DNA from: Emiliania huxleyi CCMP1516
Lineage: Eukaryota > Haptophyta > Isochrysidales > Noelaerhabdaceae
Direction: 5' to 3'
DNA length: 64,000 nucleotides
Assembly: GCF_000372725.1 (NCBI RefSeq)
Contig: NW_005200333.1
Coordinates: 994,934 to 1,058,933 of the forward strand
Shown here: in pieces, positions 1-9,322 of the stretch
Layout: the number at the start of each line of letters is the position of its first letter
Position numbering within the stretch: the first letter of the stretch is position 1
Made by a program: the position numbers and the translations under genes
Notes under the pieces: model-generated
What the model was told of the DNA's origin: nothing
Databases searched by the model: none
What the model saw: the letters and a program-made list of their open reading frames with translations, nothing else

Positions 1-677
1 GCACGGCCTCTCGAGGTCGATCACTTTGTCATCGCCGCACACGTGGGCGGGGCACAGGTCCCTATATTTCTTGTCTGGCCCCACGGAGTCGAGCGTCACT
101 GAGAGTCCGGTTGAAGTGAAGTCCACGTCGCAGGGGTCGAAGGATAGGGTGCCTTCCGGCAACGATTTCCATGGGCCCAGAACTATATCGCAGCACGGCA
201 TGTTGTCCGGCGCCAGAGCTTCGCCATTGGGATGTCTGATTGGATGGAGGGCATTGGGATTACTGATTGTGGTCAAGCCCTCCATCCACGGTTTCCAGGC
301 GATTTTCTCGCAGCCGCCCCAAAACGGGATCTCGAACAGCCGGAAGAAGTCCCACTTCTCCTCGGAGCTCTGCGGCAGACGGTGGAGTTGGGGAGGCAGG
401 GCATGCGAGGGTGAAGGAAAGCCAGCTATGAGTGAGGCGGCTCGCACACCTTGAACGGCTCCATCTTTTCAGCCGCAACGAACGACGCCTTGAGTGCTGG
501 CGCCGGGGCCAGCGTATGCGCGGTGAGGGTGCCGACCACCGCCCCGCCTGCAACGGCATTAGTACCAATTGCGCAAGGGGCATGCGGTGGGAAGCTGCAG
601 GGCCGAATGGATGGCGGTTCGAATGGATGGCGGTTGTGCGCACCAAAAGCGGCGGTGACGACGAGAAGCGTCTTCAT
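1..677 (-). CDS. Secreted protein with signal peptide, unknown function (3' end outside the window)
   Basis: I do not recognise the family. Three exons join in frame: 677-644, 547-450 and 369 to the window edge, with GT-AG introns of 96 and 80 bp. The start at 677 gives MKTLLVVTAAFGGAVVG, a typical signal peptide or membrane anchor. Exon 3 encodes a well-formed soluble sequence rich in Trp and Phe (EEKWDFFRLFEIPFWGGCEK, then MPCCDIVLGPWKSLPEG) with at least six Cys, suggesting disulphides and an extracellular or lumenal site. The first intron holds two copies of CCATCCATTCG about 15 bp apart. The exon joins are inferred from frame and splice consensus only; the C-terminus is missing. Confidence 0.6.
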
Positions 678-728
678 GGCGCCGCTCTGGTTCGTCTCCA
701 TCGTTGCTGCCTGCGGCACTGCGCTCAC

Positions 729-1980
729 AGACGTCTGAGCGGCGCGCAGAGTAAGCCGACCCGACCAACAACGACGATTTCTGCGATCAACAGTCCGCTT
801 TCGCGCAAAGCGAAGCTAAAAGTACGTACAGAGAGAGAGACCCGCTCTCTTTTCTCCCAGTAAGCTATAAGTACGTACGTACAGAGACAGAGAGAGTACG
901 GGGCAGTCGAGACTCGCATGCTCGCATCGGTTGCCTCCATGAACGGCGGAGCTATGGGTGCGCCGGTGTCGTCGGCGCGCGGGCCGCCCTGGCCAAGGGC
1001 GCCGCCCAAGCGCGAGGCCGCCTCGGCGCCGTGCACCGTGAGAGAGCCGCCCGCTGGCGGGTGCCGTACGAGACACCCCCCTCTCTCTGACGTAGCCGCC
1101 GCGTCTCGACTCGATGATGGCGCCCGCCGCGACACCGCCCGGAGCGGCCGCACACTGCTCGGTACCCCCCCTGCACATCTAAAGCCATGGCCGACCCCCC
1201 CCACCAGCAGCAGCGCTCTGCTGCTGGGGGGGTCCGGACCCCCCGCCCCAGCAGGAGCGCTCTGCCTGTGGGGGGTGCTGGCATCTCTCATCTCTGTACA
1301 GACAGCAGCTGTAGTAGCATGTGTGTTCCAGTGGCGAGAATTTATGTTCGACACCAAAATCAGTGGTCTCACCACGTGGGGACAGGCCAACAGCTAGTGG
1401 GACGAACGAGGGACGCGACGGCGGCCCAAGCGGGAGGGAGCGGAGACAGTCGGCAGCGAGCGAAGTGGGTGAGACTGATGATGCTCCTTCGACTTAGGGA
1501 GCGGTTCAGCTGCTGGGCGGGCTTCAGGCTGGTGCTCACGCGAAAAGGAATCGACGCGATGTACAAAGCATACCAACAAGAGGAGAAAGAAGAGGACGGA
1601 CATCAGTGATGACGAAACAGAAGCTAGCGCAGACGAGGGCAGGGCAGACCCGGGGACGGCGGAGTCGGAGCAGACGGCATCGGCTGCCGAGGAAACGTTG
1701 CTCGTTGGGAAGAGGCACGAGGAGGGCGGCGACCTCAACCGACTATGGAGGACCCGTCACCAGACGACGCAGGGCGGACGACGGGGAGGCGGAGCAGACG
1801 CGCAGGGCGAGACGAGGGAGGGAGCAGGATGTTGCGGAGATCAGCAGGAGGATGTACGACGAGATTAGGAGCAGCAGGGACCCGAGGGACCATGTGGAAG
1901 ACGGCTAGTGCTAGTCCCCCTGGGAGAAAACTTCATGTACGGATCATGTAGTCCCCACACAGACGCTGTCGTGGGATGGC
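729..1980. other. Gene-poor stretch with a strong hairpin and repeat remnants
   Basis: No convincing gene; open frames here are low-complexity GC-rich shadows. 829-905 carries GTACGTAC and GAGAGA simple repeats. 1195-1254 is a dense hairpin region: a C-run/CAGCAGCAG arm faces a CTGCTG/G-run arm, followed by a GGTCCGGACC palindrome. From about 1400 to 1930 the DNA reads as an Arg-rich frame ending DPRDHVEDG, like the tail of a retroposon protein. 1901-1920 is repeated exactly, in inverted orientation, at 26871-26890. Confidence 0.4.
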
Positions 1981-2047
1981 GCTAGTCATGAGAGAGTGCG
2001 TCGTGGTCACTCTCAGAATTCACACTCATATGACATATCCTGGGAGC

Positions 2048-2150
2048 TCGAACCCTACCCGCCCGCTCACCGCATCCCAAATCGCTCCCTTCCCCTCGTC
2101 GCCCAACTTGTTGATGTTGTACTCGAGGTTGATGCTTTTCAGAGCACCCT
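2048..2150 (-). pseudogene. Duplicated 3' end of the neighbouring LRR gene
   Basis: This stretch is a diverged copy of the last ~100 bases of the adjacent LRR gene (about 2280-2385), lying just downstream on the same strand. Shared blocks include CCCGCCCGCTCACCGCATC and CTCCCTTCCCCTCGTC. It ends in a short A-rich tract. It is either the remnant of a tandem LRR copy or an unused terminal exon; no promoter or start is visible. Confidence 0.6.
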
Positions 2151-2276
2151 GCTGAAAAACGCAAAAAGAATTTTACCACGCAAAAAGAAATCAATCTCCC
2201 CGACGCCGAAGCGCTTCTCAAGACTCTAATCCCATGCACGTACGCCCCCCTGGCCGACTCCGCTCTCAGAGCCCAC

Positions 2277-3698
2277 TCACATCTTGAGCCTGAACCCTTC
2301 CCGCCCGCTCACCGCATCTCGAATCACTCCCTTCCCCTCGTCACCCAAATCGTTGTAGCGGAGGTCGATGTTGTTCAGCACCCTGTTGATGCGAAGAGCG
2401 GATGCTAGCGCCTTGGCACCCTCCTCGCGGATGTCGTTGTCGGAGAGGTTGAGGGTGGTCAGCACCTCGTTGACGCGAAGAGCGGAGGCCAGTGCCTTGG
2501 CGCCCTCGTCGCCAATGCGGGTGTCGGAGAGCACGAGGGTGGTCAGCACCGCGTTGACCGCGAGTGCCTTGCCGATCGCCTTGGCGCCCTCGGCACCGAT
2601 GATGTTCTCGCTGATGTTGAGGTCGGTCAGCACCTCACTGCCCGACGCGTACTCGGCGATCTCTGCGGCGCCAGTCGGGCCAATGTTGCAGCGAGCCAAG
2701 CCCAGCGAGGTCAGCTTGTTGCGCTGCCGCTCGGCACGCACGATGCCGAGGGCCGCCTCCTCGGTGAGGCTGTTGAAGCCCACGTTCAAGGAGGTCAGCA
2801 CCCCGTTGCCGCGCAGCGCCTCGGCGATTGCGGCGGCGCCCTTGGCGCGGATTTTGTTTCCAGTGAGATTGAGGGAGGTCAGGACCCCGTTGACCTTAAG
2901 GGCCTCTGCGATCGCGCTGGCACCCTCGGGGCCGATGCCGCCGCTGCTGTATGGGTCGCCCGACAAGTCAAGAGTGGTCAGCACCTCGTTGACGCGAAGA
3001 GCAGAGGCCAGCGCAGCGGCACCCTCGTCCCCGATGTTGTTGTCCCGGAGCACGAGGTTGCTCAGCACCCCGTTGACGCGAAGGGCGTCGGCGATCGCGG
3101 TGGCACCCGTGGGGCCGATCTGGTTCCAGGAGATGTCTAGCTCAGTCACCACCCCGTTGCCGCGCAGCGCTTCCGCGATCGCAGCGGCGCCCTGGTCGCG
3201 GATCTGGTTGTTGGCGAGGTTGAGGGTGGTCAGCACCCCGTTGACCTTGAGGGCGTCCGCGAGCGCAACGATGCCGGACGCATCGTACGCACCATCACCG
3301 TCCTCGTCAATGCCGCATATCTCGTTGCCGCTCAGGTCGAGGGTGGTCAGCACCGTGTTGCCGCGTAGCGCCTCCGCGATCGCGGCTGCGCCCTCCGCGC
3401 CGATGTTGTTGTGCGGGAGCGCGAGGGTGGTCAGCACCTCGTTGCGCTCGAGTCCGCCTCTGATCCGAGCAGCGCCCTCGTCGCCGATTTTATCTGCCGC
3501 ATCCCGCCACTTCGTGTTTATCCTTGAAACGGCGTTTGCCACCAGCGGGGTGGCGAGGTCCTTGAAGCGGCTGCTGCATCGTTTGAGGGCGACGGCGGAA
3601 GCCAGGTCAGACTCGGCAAGCCGACTGGCAATCTTCCGCAACAGGTCGTCATTGAGATCTGCAAGGCAAGGAGGCTCGGCATCTAGCTCGGCGTCCAT
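2277..3698 (-). CDS. Leucine-rich-repeat protein with an F-box-like N-terminus
   Basis: A 473-residue intronless protein. Residues ~8-50 (CLADLNDDLLRKIASRLAES) look like an F-box or related Skp1-binding helix bundle. The rest is about 12 ribonuclease-inhibitor-type LRRs of 28-29 residues with the consensus NxVLTTLDLSxNxIGxxGAxAIAxALR, as in NLRC3/RNI-like proteins. The family normally serves as a protein-interaction scaffold; an SCF ubiquitin-ligase adaptor role is only inferred from the F-box-like start. The ATG at 3698 is chosen because the frame upstream has no ATG. It is divergent from the XPA-like gene, leaving 225 bp between starts. Confidence 0.85.
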   Translation of the reverse strand: MDAELDAEPPCLADLNDDLLRKIASRLAESDLASAVALKRCSSRFKDLATPLVANAVSRINTKWRDAADKIGDEGAARIRGGLERNEVLTTLALPHNNIGAEGAAAIAEALRGNTVLTTLDLSGNEICGIDEDGDGAYDASGIVALADALKVNGVLTTLNLANNQIRDQGAAAIAEALRGNGVVTELDISWNQIGPTGATAIADALRVNGVLSNLVLRDNNIGDEGAAALASALRVNEVLTTLDLSGDPYSSGGIGPEGASAIAEALKVNGVLTSLNLTGNKIRAKGAAAIAEALRGNGVLTSLNVGFNSLTEEAALGIVRAERQRNKLTSLGLARCNIGPTGAAEIAEYASGSEVLTDLNISENIIGAEGAKAIGKALAVNAVLTTLVLSDTRIGDEGAKALASALRVNEVLTTLNLSDNDIREEGAKALASALRINRVLNNIDLRYNDLGDEGKGVIRDAVSGREGFRLKM

Positions 3699-3923
3699 GG
3701 ATGCGCGTCGGCGGGCACATCTCAATCACACACCGCCACTCGGCCGCACGCGTGCACACTTGTGCCTGTGCGGTGTGGACGCGCTCTCGACGCGCTCCTC
3801 TGACACACAGGCGTCCCACTAGGTGTCCGCTGGTCCTCGACACGCTGACGTCGCCACTATCGCCATCTGCGAAGGCTAGCCCGCTTCGTCGCCACGCTGC
3901 CCAGCGACGACGGCGCGGAGCTC

Positions 3924-4340
3924 ATGGCATCGTCCTCTGCGCCTCTCGGACTCGAGTTGCTCGTTCCCGCCGGCGTCGCACAGCTCGGCATCGTCCGCGC
4001 CCGCAGCGAGTATTGCCTGACCGACGCCGACCTCCAAGGGCTGCCCCGCTCAGCGCATCCCGGCGCTGGCGTCATGTTCTCCGTCAAGGATCTCGCTAGC
4101 GTCGCCATCCTGAAGGGGTACCGCGAGCGCGGGCAGCGGGTCGTGCGTATCAGCAGGCCCGACGTCTCGCGGGCCGAGACGCTCTTCCTTCCCACGGTCG
4201 GCGAGGTAAAAGCCATGATGCCGGGACGCGCAGACCCCTCCTCGGGCGCCGGCCCGAGCTCTGGCTCCGGCCTGAGGAGCGGCGCGCTGGCTCCTTCTGA
4301 CCAAGGAGCAGACTTTTTATTTGACAGAATACGCCGTTAG
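3924..4340 (+). CDS. Small XPA C-terminal-like protein
   Basis: A 138-residue protein. Residues ~15-75 (GIVRARSEYCLTDADLQGLP, then VMFSVKDLASVAILKGY) match the pattern of the XPA C-terminal DNA-binding domain: a Tyr-x-Leu-Thr-Asp-x-Asp-Leu-x-x-Leu core followed by a helix ending in a basic turn. The zinc finger of true XPA is absent, so this is probably a domain-only relative of unknown role and not the nucleotide-excision-repair factor itself. The C-terminus is Ser/Gly/Pro-rich. It shares an intergenic region with the LRR gene. Assignment rests on motif similarity alone. Confidence 0.5.
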   Translation: MASSSAPLGLELLVPAGVAQLGIVRARSEYCLTDADLQGLPRSAHPGAGVMFSVKDLASVAILKGYRERGQRVVRISRPDVSRAETLFLPTVGEVKAMMPGRADPSSGAGPSSGSGLRSGALAPSDQGADFLFDRIRR

Positions 4341-5600
4341 TCCAACCAGCAGATGTGAAAAATGGTAGCGAGAGTGCACACCCGTGTGAGCGTGCCCCAC
4401 ACCCGTGAGGCGTGAGCGTGACCCATTGCCGCCGTGAAACAAGCACATGGCTAGCAATTGCAGGCGGCCCTCGCGCAGCGCAACGCCCCGCGTGCAGCGG
4501 AGGCGGCGACCGACGCCTGTCTGAGCCGTACGCGGGCGAACGCGCCCCGACACGCAGACTGACGCTGACGGCCGCAGCAGCCCTCGCCCCCGCCACGTGG
4601 CACCCCTCGCCCCCGCCACACCCGCGCGAGCTCGCCCGCTGTGGCGGCGCGGCGGTCACGGTAAAAGGCGCGACCGCACTGCCTCTCGGCCGCTCTAGCC
4701 GAGCCGAGGGCGCCCTCGCCCTCGCCCTCGCCCTCGTCGCCGCCGGCGTCCTGGGTCGTTGCGGTCGGTGTGGGAGGGCGTGATCCAAACGCAACGAGCT
4801 GCTTGCGCGGGGCCGGGACGCGGGAGGAGCGCCGGGACGCGGGAGGAGAGGCGGGTGCGGCGACCGACGCCGCGCCGCGAGCAGCGGGAGCGTCAGGACG
4901 GAAGTGCGCGACACACCCTGGCGATGGAGTATGAACAAGACGAGCGGGAGGGCACCGAGACACATGTTCGCCGCACCGGTGGATGGTCCAATGATGGTCG
5001 TCGTGCCTGCGCCGGCGGCTATTGCAGCGGCAGCGGCGATCGCAGCAGCAGGGCAGCTAGCTAGGATCACCGGCGCCTCACCCGCCCGTGGAAGCTTTGT
5101 GGCCTTGTCCGGCCACGTTGTACGGATCAATGTCGCCGGCGCCGAGGGATTACAAGCCGCGCCCGCCTGAGCGAGCGGCGTCAGCCAGCCGCGCAGCGCT
5201 CGGCGAATCTGAGTGAATGTCGGCGGCGCGCTCGCGACAGCGCAGCGCCGCACCGTGTGCCCTGCAGAAGGCGAGCGTCGTCGCCCGGAAGGACGGCATC
5301 GCGCGGAGCTGGCTCTATGGACGCACGATCAGCGCCGTCCGCGGCGCTTCCTGCGACAGGAAGCAGCAGGGGCTGTCATGCCGCCGGAGCGGTCTCGGCA
5401 CCACGTCGAACGCGCGGTGGCGGGGGAGGTCTGTGGGTCGCCAGGGCGCGTGTGCGGGCCGAGGGTGCGCCGGTGGGCGTGTGGGGTGGGTAGGGTTGCT
5501 CAGGGGCGCTCACACGCACGCACGGCGAATGGTGGGATTTGTTTCGCATGCGGTGACCACAGTGGCCGAAGGTGGTGCTCGCTCGCAAGGGCGGAAGAGG
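4341..5600. other. Low-complexity GC-rich interval, no confident gene
   Basis: All open frames here are Arg/Ala/Pro-rich shadows. The only weak candidate is the + strand frame 4964-5170, which begins MFAAPVDGPMMVVVPAPAAI and has an Ala-rich hydrophobic helix followed by a short globular-looking tail. I see no recognised domain, and neither strand has convincing splice structure. Confidence 0.3.
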
Positions 5601-5602
5601 CG

Positions 5603-5984
5603 TAGGAGCCGGAACCCAGTGGCCGCTTGAAATTTTCTTTTGGTTTCGGCTCAGCACTGAGCGTGGAGCGCCACACCATGCTCTCTCCCAGCTGTGCGCG
5701 CCGGCCTACCATCATCCGGTCCGAGTACGAGTCGACGTACGCGTTGGCCGCTCTGTGTATCTCGAGACCTCGAGAGAAGGCCGCCTCCCCGAGGGCCCAA
5801 GTCAAGAATTGGCTTTTTTTGGCGGGCAAACGTACGCGGACGAGAGCAAATTGCTTGCGCTCTGGAGCCGCTGCGACAACCTCAGCATGCTTTGTCGGCG
5901 AATCGGCGGGAGGACGTGGGACCGGCTCCACCCAACGGGGGGGCGTGTATAACTCACGCTTAGCCCTCTGGGTTCCGGCTCCTA
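5603..5984. repeat. Repeat unit bounded by a 16-bp perfect inverted repeat
   Basis: TAGGAGCCGGAACCCA at 5603-5618 is matched exactly by its reverse complement at 5969-5984. Just inside the left end is the block CAGTGGCC...CTTTTGGTTTCGG, which recurs at about 6188-6233 in the same orientation next to GCCGGAACCCAGTGGCC. This could be a ~380-bp non-autonomous DNA element with a further end copy downstream. No clear target duplication is seen, and no protein is encoded. Confidence 0.5.
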
Positions 5985-6027
5985 GCCAGATAGGGGGTCT
6001 GCACACCTTCCTAACTAACTAACACCC

Positions 6028-6190
6028 TATGCAATAGGTAGGTAGGTCCGGTTTTGACCGCCCCAGAGGGCCCCGCAATAGGTAGGTACCCCCTATTTTC
6101 GTCTTTTTTCGCGTCGCTACGCGGCCTGGGGATAGGTAGGTAGGTAGGGCGTTTTGGCGCGACTCAGTGGGGACAGACCCCCTATCAGCC
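6028..6190. repeat. Cluster of AGGTAGGTAGG repeats
   Basis: Three blocks of (AGGT)n preceded by AAT or GGGAT (near 6035, 6078 and 6130) alternate with CCCCTAT-type complements. The region is intergenic, upstream of the RING gene. It may be the degenerate end of the inverted-repeat element just to the left. Confidence 0.4.
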
Positions 6191-6254
6191 GGAACCCAGT
6201 GGCCGGGCTTCGGATTTCTTCTTTTGGTTTCGGTTGTTCATCCCCGAGGGCGCC

Positions 6255-6316
6255 AACGCAGCTCAACACGCCGACCCGCCTCCCTTCGACGCTGGGCGGC
6301 GAACGTGCCGTGAGCG
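6255..6316 (+). pseudogene. Fragment of an RCC1-repeat gene
   Basis: The translated fragment reads QLNTPTRLPSTLGGERAVS. It is nearly identical, in protein and DNA, to RLNTPTRLPSPLGGERAVS in the intact RCC1-repeat gene at 48661-50490 (near 49095-49160). Only this ~60-bp piece is present, ending abruptly before the RING gene start. It is probably debris from a gene-family member. Confidence 0.65.
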
Positions 6317-6322
6317 GTGTGC

Positions 6323-7644
6323 ATGCCCGCGCGCCCCGCTCGCCGTCGCGCCCGCTCGCCAGCACGGGGTCGTGCGAGGCCCGAGCCTGCACGCCAGCAG
6401 TCCGAGCGCTCTCCCGAGGAGGTTGACTCCCTCCTGGCTGCGCGCCCGTGGCTCCGCCGCCGTGCACTGGCCTCCGTTGCCGGGGCTGGGCTCTGCGGTG
6501 GTTTGGGAGTGGCGGCAGTGGTGTGGGAGTCTCGCGCCCTCGGCGCCGCCTGCGCAGGCTCCTTCGCCACCGCCGCGCTCGCCGCTCTCTCCTCCGCAGA
6601 AGATGGAAGCGATGCGGTGGCAGGGGCTCGGCCTGCCGCTGGCGCGCCGGCGCCGGATGCCGACCCGGTCGACACGAGCCTGGTTTGCTGCCTCTGCTTC
6701 GAGCTGCTCTACGAGCCCGTGACCCTCGCTTGCCAGCACAGCACCTGCAAGGAGTGCCTGCGCAACCTGCTCCGGGCTGCGGAGGACGACGAGGACCTGC
6801 GCTGCCCGACGTGCCGGTCGGAGATCGACGAGGCCTTTGCGAGCAGCGTCATGTCCGCGGGCTGCCGGCACAACACCACGCTGCAGAGCCAGTGCGAGAG
6901 CCGCCACCCGGTCGAGTTTGCTCTCCGCCGCCGCCACGCGCCGCCGCCGCCGCCGCCGCCGCGCCACAGTCTGTGGCTGCACGCGCCAGGGCTCGCCGCC
7001 GTCGCGGAGAGGCCGTCTTGGCTGGCGGCGGTCTCCGCCTCGCTGTGCGTGCTGCTGCAGCTGCAGGCCCTCGCCCTGCCACACTTGCTCGGCGACGAGG
7101 CGCTAAGGGCGGCGGGCTCTCTGCACGGCGAGGCGGGGTGGAGGACCAGTGCTGCCATCTTCCTGCACACGAGCTGGGCGAGCCTTCTGATGGGGATGGA
7201 CCTTGCCGCCCTGCTGCTGACCGTCCACCTCGGCCTCTACCCGGCGGCGATGCGGGTCGAGATGCAGGCCTGGTCCCACACCTCCAGAGTACCGAGTCCG
7301 GCGTGGGTTCAGTCCCGTGGGTGGTGTGGTAGGCCGGCGTGCCGTGGCTGCGCGGCTCGGCCACCTGCTGCGGCGTCGCCGCCGTCGCCGCCGCTCGCGC
7401 CTTCGTCTGGGCGGGAGGCCGGCTGGAGGCGTTCCTTCCCGCCGCGGCTCTCGCGGCTGCCGTCGGGCTCCACCACGCCGTCGGCCTCCGCCTCCGCCTC
7501 TTTGACCCGGCCATAGGACCGCAAGTGGCGCTCTGCCTCGCCTCGAGCCTGCTCTGCTGCTCGGTCGCTCTCCCAGAGCCACAAGCCGCCCCGTCCTCCC
7601 GCCCTGCCCACGAGTCCTCACCCGAGTCCCCTAGCCCCCCCTGA
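6323..7644 (+). CDS. RING-finger membrane protein (putative E3 ubiquitin ligase)
   Basis: A C3HC4 RING lies about 115 residues in: CCLCFELLYEP, then CQHSTCKECL, then CPTCRSEID, with the usual spacing for zinc ligands. An upstream hydrophobic helix (near LASVAGAGLCGGLGVAAVVW) and several downstream hydrophobic segments make it a likely membrane-bound E3. The reading frame continues only if the introner at 7268-7332 is removed as a 65-bp GC-AG intron; this joins RVEMQ to AGVPWLRGSATCCGV and opens further membrane helices to a stop at 7644. The ATG at 6323 is the first in frame. The substrate is unknown. Confidence 0.7.
7274..7332 (+). mobile_element. Introner element, family 1, copy 1 (59 bp)
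   Basis: It runs from CCCACACCTCC to GGTGGTGTGGTAG with imperfect terminal inverted repeats. It makes up nearly all of the intron in the RING gene: the intron starts with a GC donor at 7268 and ends with the TAG of the element. The same 59-60 bp unit occurs at 8421-8480 (opposite orientation relative to its host gene) and 46654-46712, at roughly 90% identity. Confidence 0.85.
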
Positions 7645-7716
7645 CTGCTCCCTCGCCCTGTACTCCTGGGATGTGTGGCATACATCACTTAAATTTTTTT
7701 TTTCTCCCCCCCCCCC

Positions 7717-7816
7717 NNNNNNNNNNNNNNNNNNNNNNNNNNNNNNNNNNNNNNNNNNNNNNNNNNNNNNNNNNNNNNNNNNNNNNNNNNNNNNNNNNNN
7801 NNNNNNNNNNNNNNNN
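7717..7816. other. Assembly gap (100 N)
   Basis: Exactly 100 N, a conventional placeholder for a gap of unknown size, preceded by a C-run. The true distance between the RING gene and the next membrane-protein gene is unknown, and an upstream exon of the latter could lie here. Confidence 0.99.
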
Positions 7817-7859
7817 CAGTGGATAACGTGTAAGAGTCAAATGATGTAGGTACTACGCG

Positions 7860-9080
7860 ATGCTCTCCTCCCCGAGCCCCGAGGGGGGGGGGGAGCCGCA
7901 GCTCACTTGCGCTCACGACCCGCCCGGCGCCTTCGCCGGCGAGAGCGAGGCGTCTGCGGCGCCTCTCGCGCCGCCGCCGCCGCCGCCGCTCTCGCTGCCG
8001 CTTCCTCTCGGCCTCGGCGTGGCGGTGTCGCTCTGCACGCTGCCCAAGTTCGTGCTCGGCCACAGCGACGAGCGGGGCAGCCTGTTGTACCGACAGACGG
8101 TGGCGCGACCCCAGAAGAGACAGACCCCTAGGCCACCGGTCTCGGCTCTCTCTCTCTCTCGGCTATCTCTCGGCTCTCTTTCGCCGGCAGGTGACTGGCC
8201 TCGAGCTGAGCAGCGCCGCCTTTGGACTGTGGCACACGGGCGTCTCGTGGCTCCGCTCGCTGCTCTTCGGCTGGGCGCTCGTCTGTCTCGTCTCGTCGTA
8301 CACCGACTGGCGATCTTCTCGCCACTTTGGGTACCTCGCGTTTTGGCGGCCGGGCGACCCGCAGCCGCGGCTGATGAGCGCGATGTACTCCGCGCCGGTG
8401 ACGGTGCTTGTGCTCCCAGCCTACCACACCACCCACGCGACTGAACCCACACTGGATTCGGTACTCTGGAGGTGTGGTAGTAGGTACTTGTGCTGGCAGC
8501 CTACCTCATCCTCGGCCGCGCCCTCGTCGCGTGGCCGCACCTTGGCTGGCAGGCGGGCCATCTCCCCGTATCTCCCCATATCTCCCCATATCTCCCCATA
8601 TCTCCCCATATCTCGCACCTTGGCTGGCAGGCGGGCGTGCTCGCCTCCCTCCCCACTCTCTACTTCATGCTGCTGATGCTCAGCGTGGAGGATCAGCGCC
8701 TCGTGGACATCCGCCTCGATCCGCGCATCCCTCGCCGCCGGCCGCCGGCGGTGCCCGGCGGGCCGCGCCGCCACCCCTTTGACTTGGCCTACTACGCGCT
8801 CAGCCTGGCGGCGCCCCTCGCGAGCATCCCACTCAGCCGGCATCCCGGCTGGCGCTGGCTCGCCGAGGCGGCTGTCTGGTGCTCGGGCGGCTCGGTGCCG
8901 CTCGCGCCGCTGGCCGTGCAGTCGGGGCACGGCCGACACGGGCCATCTCCCGTAGGTGCTGCTCGCGTGGCTGGTCGTCCGATCGGACCGCTACTTCAAC
9001 GCGGTCCTCGTCTTCGCGCAGTGCCTCGCGGCGCTACCTTCGCTCGCCATCCTCGTCTCCGCCACGCGCGCCGCCGCGTG
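7860..9080 (+). CDS. Multi-pass membrane protein, unknown function
   Basis: I do not recognise the family. Five exons join in frame: 7860-8099, 8191-8403, 8484-8552, 8631-8915 and 8956-9080. Intron 1 is GT-AG (91 bp); intron 2 holds an introner (80 bp, GT-AG); intron 3 is a minisatellite (78 bp, GC-AG); intron 4 is only about 40 bp. Roughly seven hydrophobic segments are seen, e.g. LSLPLPLGLGVAVSLCTL, SLLFGWALVCLVSSY, VTVLVLAAYLILGRALVAW and VLASLPTLYFMLLMLSV. The start is uncertain because the gap lies just upstream. The three internal introns all show duplicated exon sequence at their ends. Confidence 0.6.
8421..8480 (-). mobile_element. Introner element, family 1, copy 2 (60 bp)
   Basis: CTACCACACC...GGTGTGGTAG, a perfect 10-bp terminal inverted repeat. 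Relative to its host gene it is inverted compared with copy 1. It is flanked by GTGCTTGTGCT (8404) and GTACTTGTGCT (8484); the left copy supplies the GT donor and the element end supplies the TAG near the acceptor (intron 8404-8483). Confidence 0.85.
8537..8636 (+). repeat. Minisatellite intron flanked by a 22-bp exon duplication
   Basis: 8537-8558 and 8615-8636 are identical over 22 bp. Between them lie about five copies of CCCCATATCT. Splicing from the GC donor at 8553 to the AG at 8630 removes 78 bp and restores PHLGWQAGVLASLP in the membrane protein. The 78 bp is a multiple of three and lacks stops, so retention would add 26 residues. Confidence 0.8.
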
Positions 9081-9322
9081 ACCGTGAGACCCGCGGTCGA
9101 AAGTCCGCGATGGATGATCGGGGAGAGGGAGAGGGCGTCCGCGCGGATGAGAGACATGGACACGGGCGAGAGGGGTACGTGGAGCATGGGGGGACCTCGA
9201 GAGAGCGTGCGTGTGCCACGAACGCCATCCATGCGTGATATCCCACCCAGCCCTGGACCCGAATCCAGCCCTCGCGCCAAAAATAGCTCAAATGTTCATG
9301 TACATGGACCCGACATGCCATC

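Noticed and set aside
2368-3822. A 484-aa frame on the + strand
   Set aside because: Antisense of the LRR repeats.
8537-8636. CRISPR-like array of short repeats
   Set aside because: Units are contiguous without unique spacers, and lie in a eukaryotic intron.
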